Assembly (NCBI GenBank): GCA_949289215.1
Contig: CASENC010000049.1
Coordinates: 1 to 64,000 of the forward strand
Length of the DNA: 64,000 nucleotides
Source of the DNA: an uncultured Bacteroidales bacterium
Lineage (GTDB): Bacteria > Bacteroidota > Bacteroidia > Bacteroidales > Muribaculaceae
Reading direction: 5' to 3'
A program made the translations under genes and the position numbers. The notes beneath the pieces were generated by a model. That model did not search any database, had not been told where the DNA came from, and saw nothing but the letters and a program-made list of their open reading frames with translations. Below, in pieces: positions 62,388 through 64,000 of this stretch. Within the stretch, counting starts at the first letter, position 1; each line of letters starts with the position of its first letter.

Positions 62388-62417
62388 AAAAGGTATTCGG
62401 CAATACGCTTAATCAAA
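62388..62417 (-). promoter_or_regulatory. Probable promoter of the starch (sus) operon
   Basis: On the minus strand TTTG, 18 bases, then TACCTTTT, one base off the -7 consensus. The leader would be about 52 bases. The imperfect -7 fits a promoter needing the SusR-like activator encoded just upstream; no operator could be recognised. Confidence 0.5.
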
Positions 62418-62574
62418 AAAATCATACCGACACGAAATTATTAAGTTTAAATTCCGCTGCATAATGCACCTAATATAAATCTAACTATATTCAAGGTGCA
62501 ACAAGTTGTGTATTAGTTGATTGAAGTGGTTATAGAATGATAAAAATCTAAATACCTTCTTAATTGAAAAGTCC

Positions 62575-64000
62575 TTAAAACGATGCAATTTTCATTATTT
62601 CATCGTCGAAATCCACAGGGCAGAGCGAACGTTTCTTGCGCTTGGAACGATAGGTGTAGATGGTGGTGATGGAACAACGCAAGAAACCGGCAATCTTGGC
62701 ACTGTCGGTTATGCCGAGTCGGATAAGGGCGAACACACGCAACTCGGTGTTGAGTTTTTCGTCTTCTTTCAAGAGTATTTTGTCGCTTTCGGGAAGCAGG
62801 TCGTTAAACCTGGCCACGAAATCGGGGAAAATATTTAGGAATGCCGTGTCGAATGCCTGATAAAACTCTTTGAGCGTGTTATTCACGATGCTGGTGGAGC
62901 GCAAGGCCTTGTGCAAGTCTTCGCTGCGACCCGAGGCGGCATAGTGGTAAAGCATTTTGCGATACTGTTCGAGTGTGGATATATAATTGGAACACAATTC
63001 CATGAATTTGCCTATGTATTCCTCTTTGATGCAACTTGATTCCGAGAGTGCGGTGTTGGTGCTTTTGAGTGTGGCATTGGTTTGTTGCAACTCCTCGTTG
63101 AGTTTCAGCAGCTTGTCTTTCGTTATCGATACCAGGCGCAAACTGCGCGATACCGTTCTCAGTTGCTTAATGATGAAAAACACTGCCACCACAAGCCCCA
63201 CGGCCAATGCGCTGATTACCACAATGAGCCACTTTAGTTGCGATTGCATTTCTCGCTGTTTGGCTTCGTAAGCCCTGATTACCAGTGGCAAGATGTTTGC
63301 CGACTGGTTTTTGCGCATTCGTGCCGAAAAATAGTTGGCATCTTCCATGCTTTTCCTCAGGTAATGATAGGCATGGGAGACATCGCCGGCCTCAAACCTG
63401 AATTCGGCGAGTGCTCGCAGTGCCAGGTTCTCTTTCACCGACCCATGGATGTCGGAAATGGCACTTGATGCCATATAATATTCGCATTTGTCGATGTTGC
63501 CTTCAAGTTGGTACACATAGGCTATCAATGATGCAATGACCGAGTATTCCCTTGTTCCGAAATTGTAATTTTCAAGACTTCGGGTAAAGAAATCGGCTGC
63601 TTCTTGCCGCCTGCCAAGCTGGATTAATCGCGACCCGTATTCGGTTTCATAGATAAAACTGTCGGGAGCTGACATTGCCAGCACCGAATCCCTGTATGCT
63701 GTTATCTTGGTTTGATAATCATGTATATACTCGCTGCCGTCGGCATACTCGGCCATATATTGGTAAGTGGTGCCGCATATTTGGTAATAATTGTCTTTGA
63801 TGTCGTCGGGGAGGGTACGGGAGTCTATTCCTGAGAGTATTTTAAGTGCCTCGGTGAAAATGCCTGCTTTTGCAACCAGGTCGGCTTTTTCGATAAGCGA
63901 CATCATAAGCCATTCTTTGTCGCCTGCATCTCGGGCTTGGGAAATGTTGGCATTTATGTAATGCAGAGCCGAGTCGCACACAAACGATTTATATTCAAGA
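62575..64000 (-). CDS. susR: SusR-like membrane transcription regulator (DUF6377), 5' end outside the window
   Basis: At least 474 residues are present and the frame stays open to the right edge, so the N terminus is missing. The visible part has TPR-like repeats (KADLVAKAGIFTEALKIL, FFTRSLENYNFGTREYSVIASL, RALAEFRFEAGDVSHAYHYL). One membrane helix follows (LKWLIVVISALAVGLVVAVFFII), then a coiled-coil (SITKDKLLKLNEELQQTNAT). A C-terminal helix-turn-helix has the pattern LRVFALIRLGITDSAKIAGF followed by TIYTYRSK. This is the architecture of SusR, which senses maltose-type sugars in the periplasm and activates sus genes. It is directly upstream of susC on the same strand. Confidence 0.9.
   Translation of the reverse strand, partial: LEYKSFVCDSALHYINANISQARDAGDKEWLMMSLIEKADLVAKAGIFTEALKILSGIDSRTLPDDIKDNYYQICGTTYQYMAEYADGSEYIHDYQTKITAYRDSVLAMSAPDSFIYETEYGSRLIQLGRRQEAADFFTRSLENYNFGTREYSVIASLIAYVYQLEGNIDKCEYYMASSAISDIHGSVKENLALRALAEFRFEAGDVSHAYHYLRKSMEDANYFSARMRKNQSANILPLVIRAYEAKQREMQSQLKWLIVVISALAVGLVVAVFFIIKQLRTVSRSLRLVSITKDKLLKLNEELQQTNATLKSTNTALSESSCIKEEYIGKFMELCSNYISTLEQYRKMLYHYAASGRSEDLHKALRSTSIVNNTLKEFYQAFDTAFLNIFPDFVARFNDLLPESDKILLKEDEKLNTELRVFALIRLGITDSAKIAGFLRCSITTIYTYRSKRKKRSLCPVDFDDEIMKIASF

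Overview
This window looks like chromosomal DNA of a Bacteroidales bacterium, most plausibly a gut Muribaculaceae-type member; the family is an inference and I had no database. The reasons are a complete type IX secretion core (porT-porP-gldK-gldL-gldM-gldN), a SusC/SusD starch locus with a SusR-like membrane regulator, an ftsX-DUF3098-uppP-truB-queA operon, lipoproteins with Bacteroidetes-type signals, and promoters of the Bacteroidetes form TTTG-N19/20-TAnnTTTG upstream of many genes.

Layout. 0.1-2 kb: a two-gene glycosyltransferase unit (minus strand), its distal gene broken by a frameshift. 2.3-5.7 kb: aminotransferase, LolC/E-like permease and Na+/Ca2+ exchanger (minus). 6-8.4 kb: enolase (plus) facing PRPP synthetase (minus) across a shared terminator. 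8.4-11 kb: patatin-like hydrolase and cytoplasmic GH13 amylase (minus). 11.2-15.3 kb: ribosomal protein L31 type B (plus), a TonB-dependent receptor and lpxB (minus). 15.6-16.1 kb: a DUF805 membrane protein. 16.3-23.5 kb: YbjQ-like protein and the T9SS operon (minus). 23.7-29.6 kb: SUI1-like factor, AddA/RecB-like helicase-nuclease, and two ORFs that together look like one winged-helix/AAA+ protein. 29.7-34.5 kb: SPOR lipoprotein (minus), Zn/Cd/Pb P-type ATPase (plus), a 273-bp inverted-repeat element, and a secreted pullulanase (minus). 34.8-36.5 kb: a large OmpA-like/TPR lipoprotein. 37-41 kb: cell-envelope and tRNA-modification operon. 41-50.3 kb: an AT-rich surface polysaccharide cluster (export lipoprotein, polymerase, chain-length regulator with a degenerate kinase domain, two GT4 enzymes, flippase, and a convergent GT2). 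50.5-52.3 kb: YchF and a small protein resembling the C-terminal half of FtsZ. 52.4-64 kb: starch utilization locus (GH97, GH13 lipoprotein, CBM26-like binding lipoprotein, SusD, SusC, SusR-like regulator running off the right edge).

How it fits together. The Sus locus would bind and cut starch at the cell surface, import oligosaccharides through SusC/D and finish them with GH97; the separate pullulanase and cytoplasmic amylase probably extend the same alpha-glucan metabolism. The T9SS operon builds an outer-membrane secretion machine, but no protein with an obvious T9SS C-terminal signal is encoded here. The polysaccharide cluster is a Wzx/Wzy-type system without an initiating phosphoglycosyltransferase in the window.

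The most novel item is the stand-alone FtsZ C-terminal-like protein at 51822-52277, which keeps the T7 catalytic-loop pattern but lacks the GTP-binding half. Other items of interest are the split winged-helix/AAA+ pair with an unusual Walker B, the promoter-bearing 34-bp repeats, the inverted-repeat element at 32170-32442 and the degenerate BY-kinase. No tRNA, rRNA, CRISPR array or transposase gene was seen.
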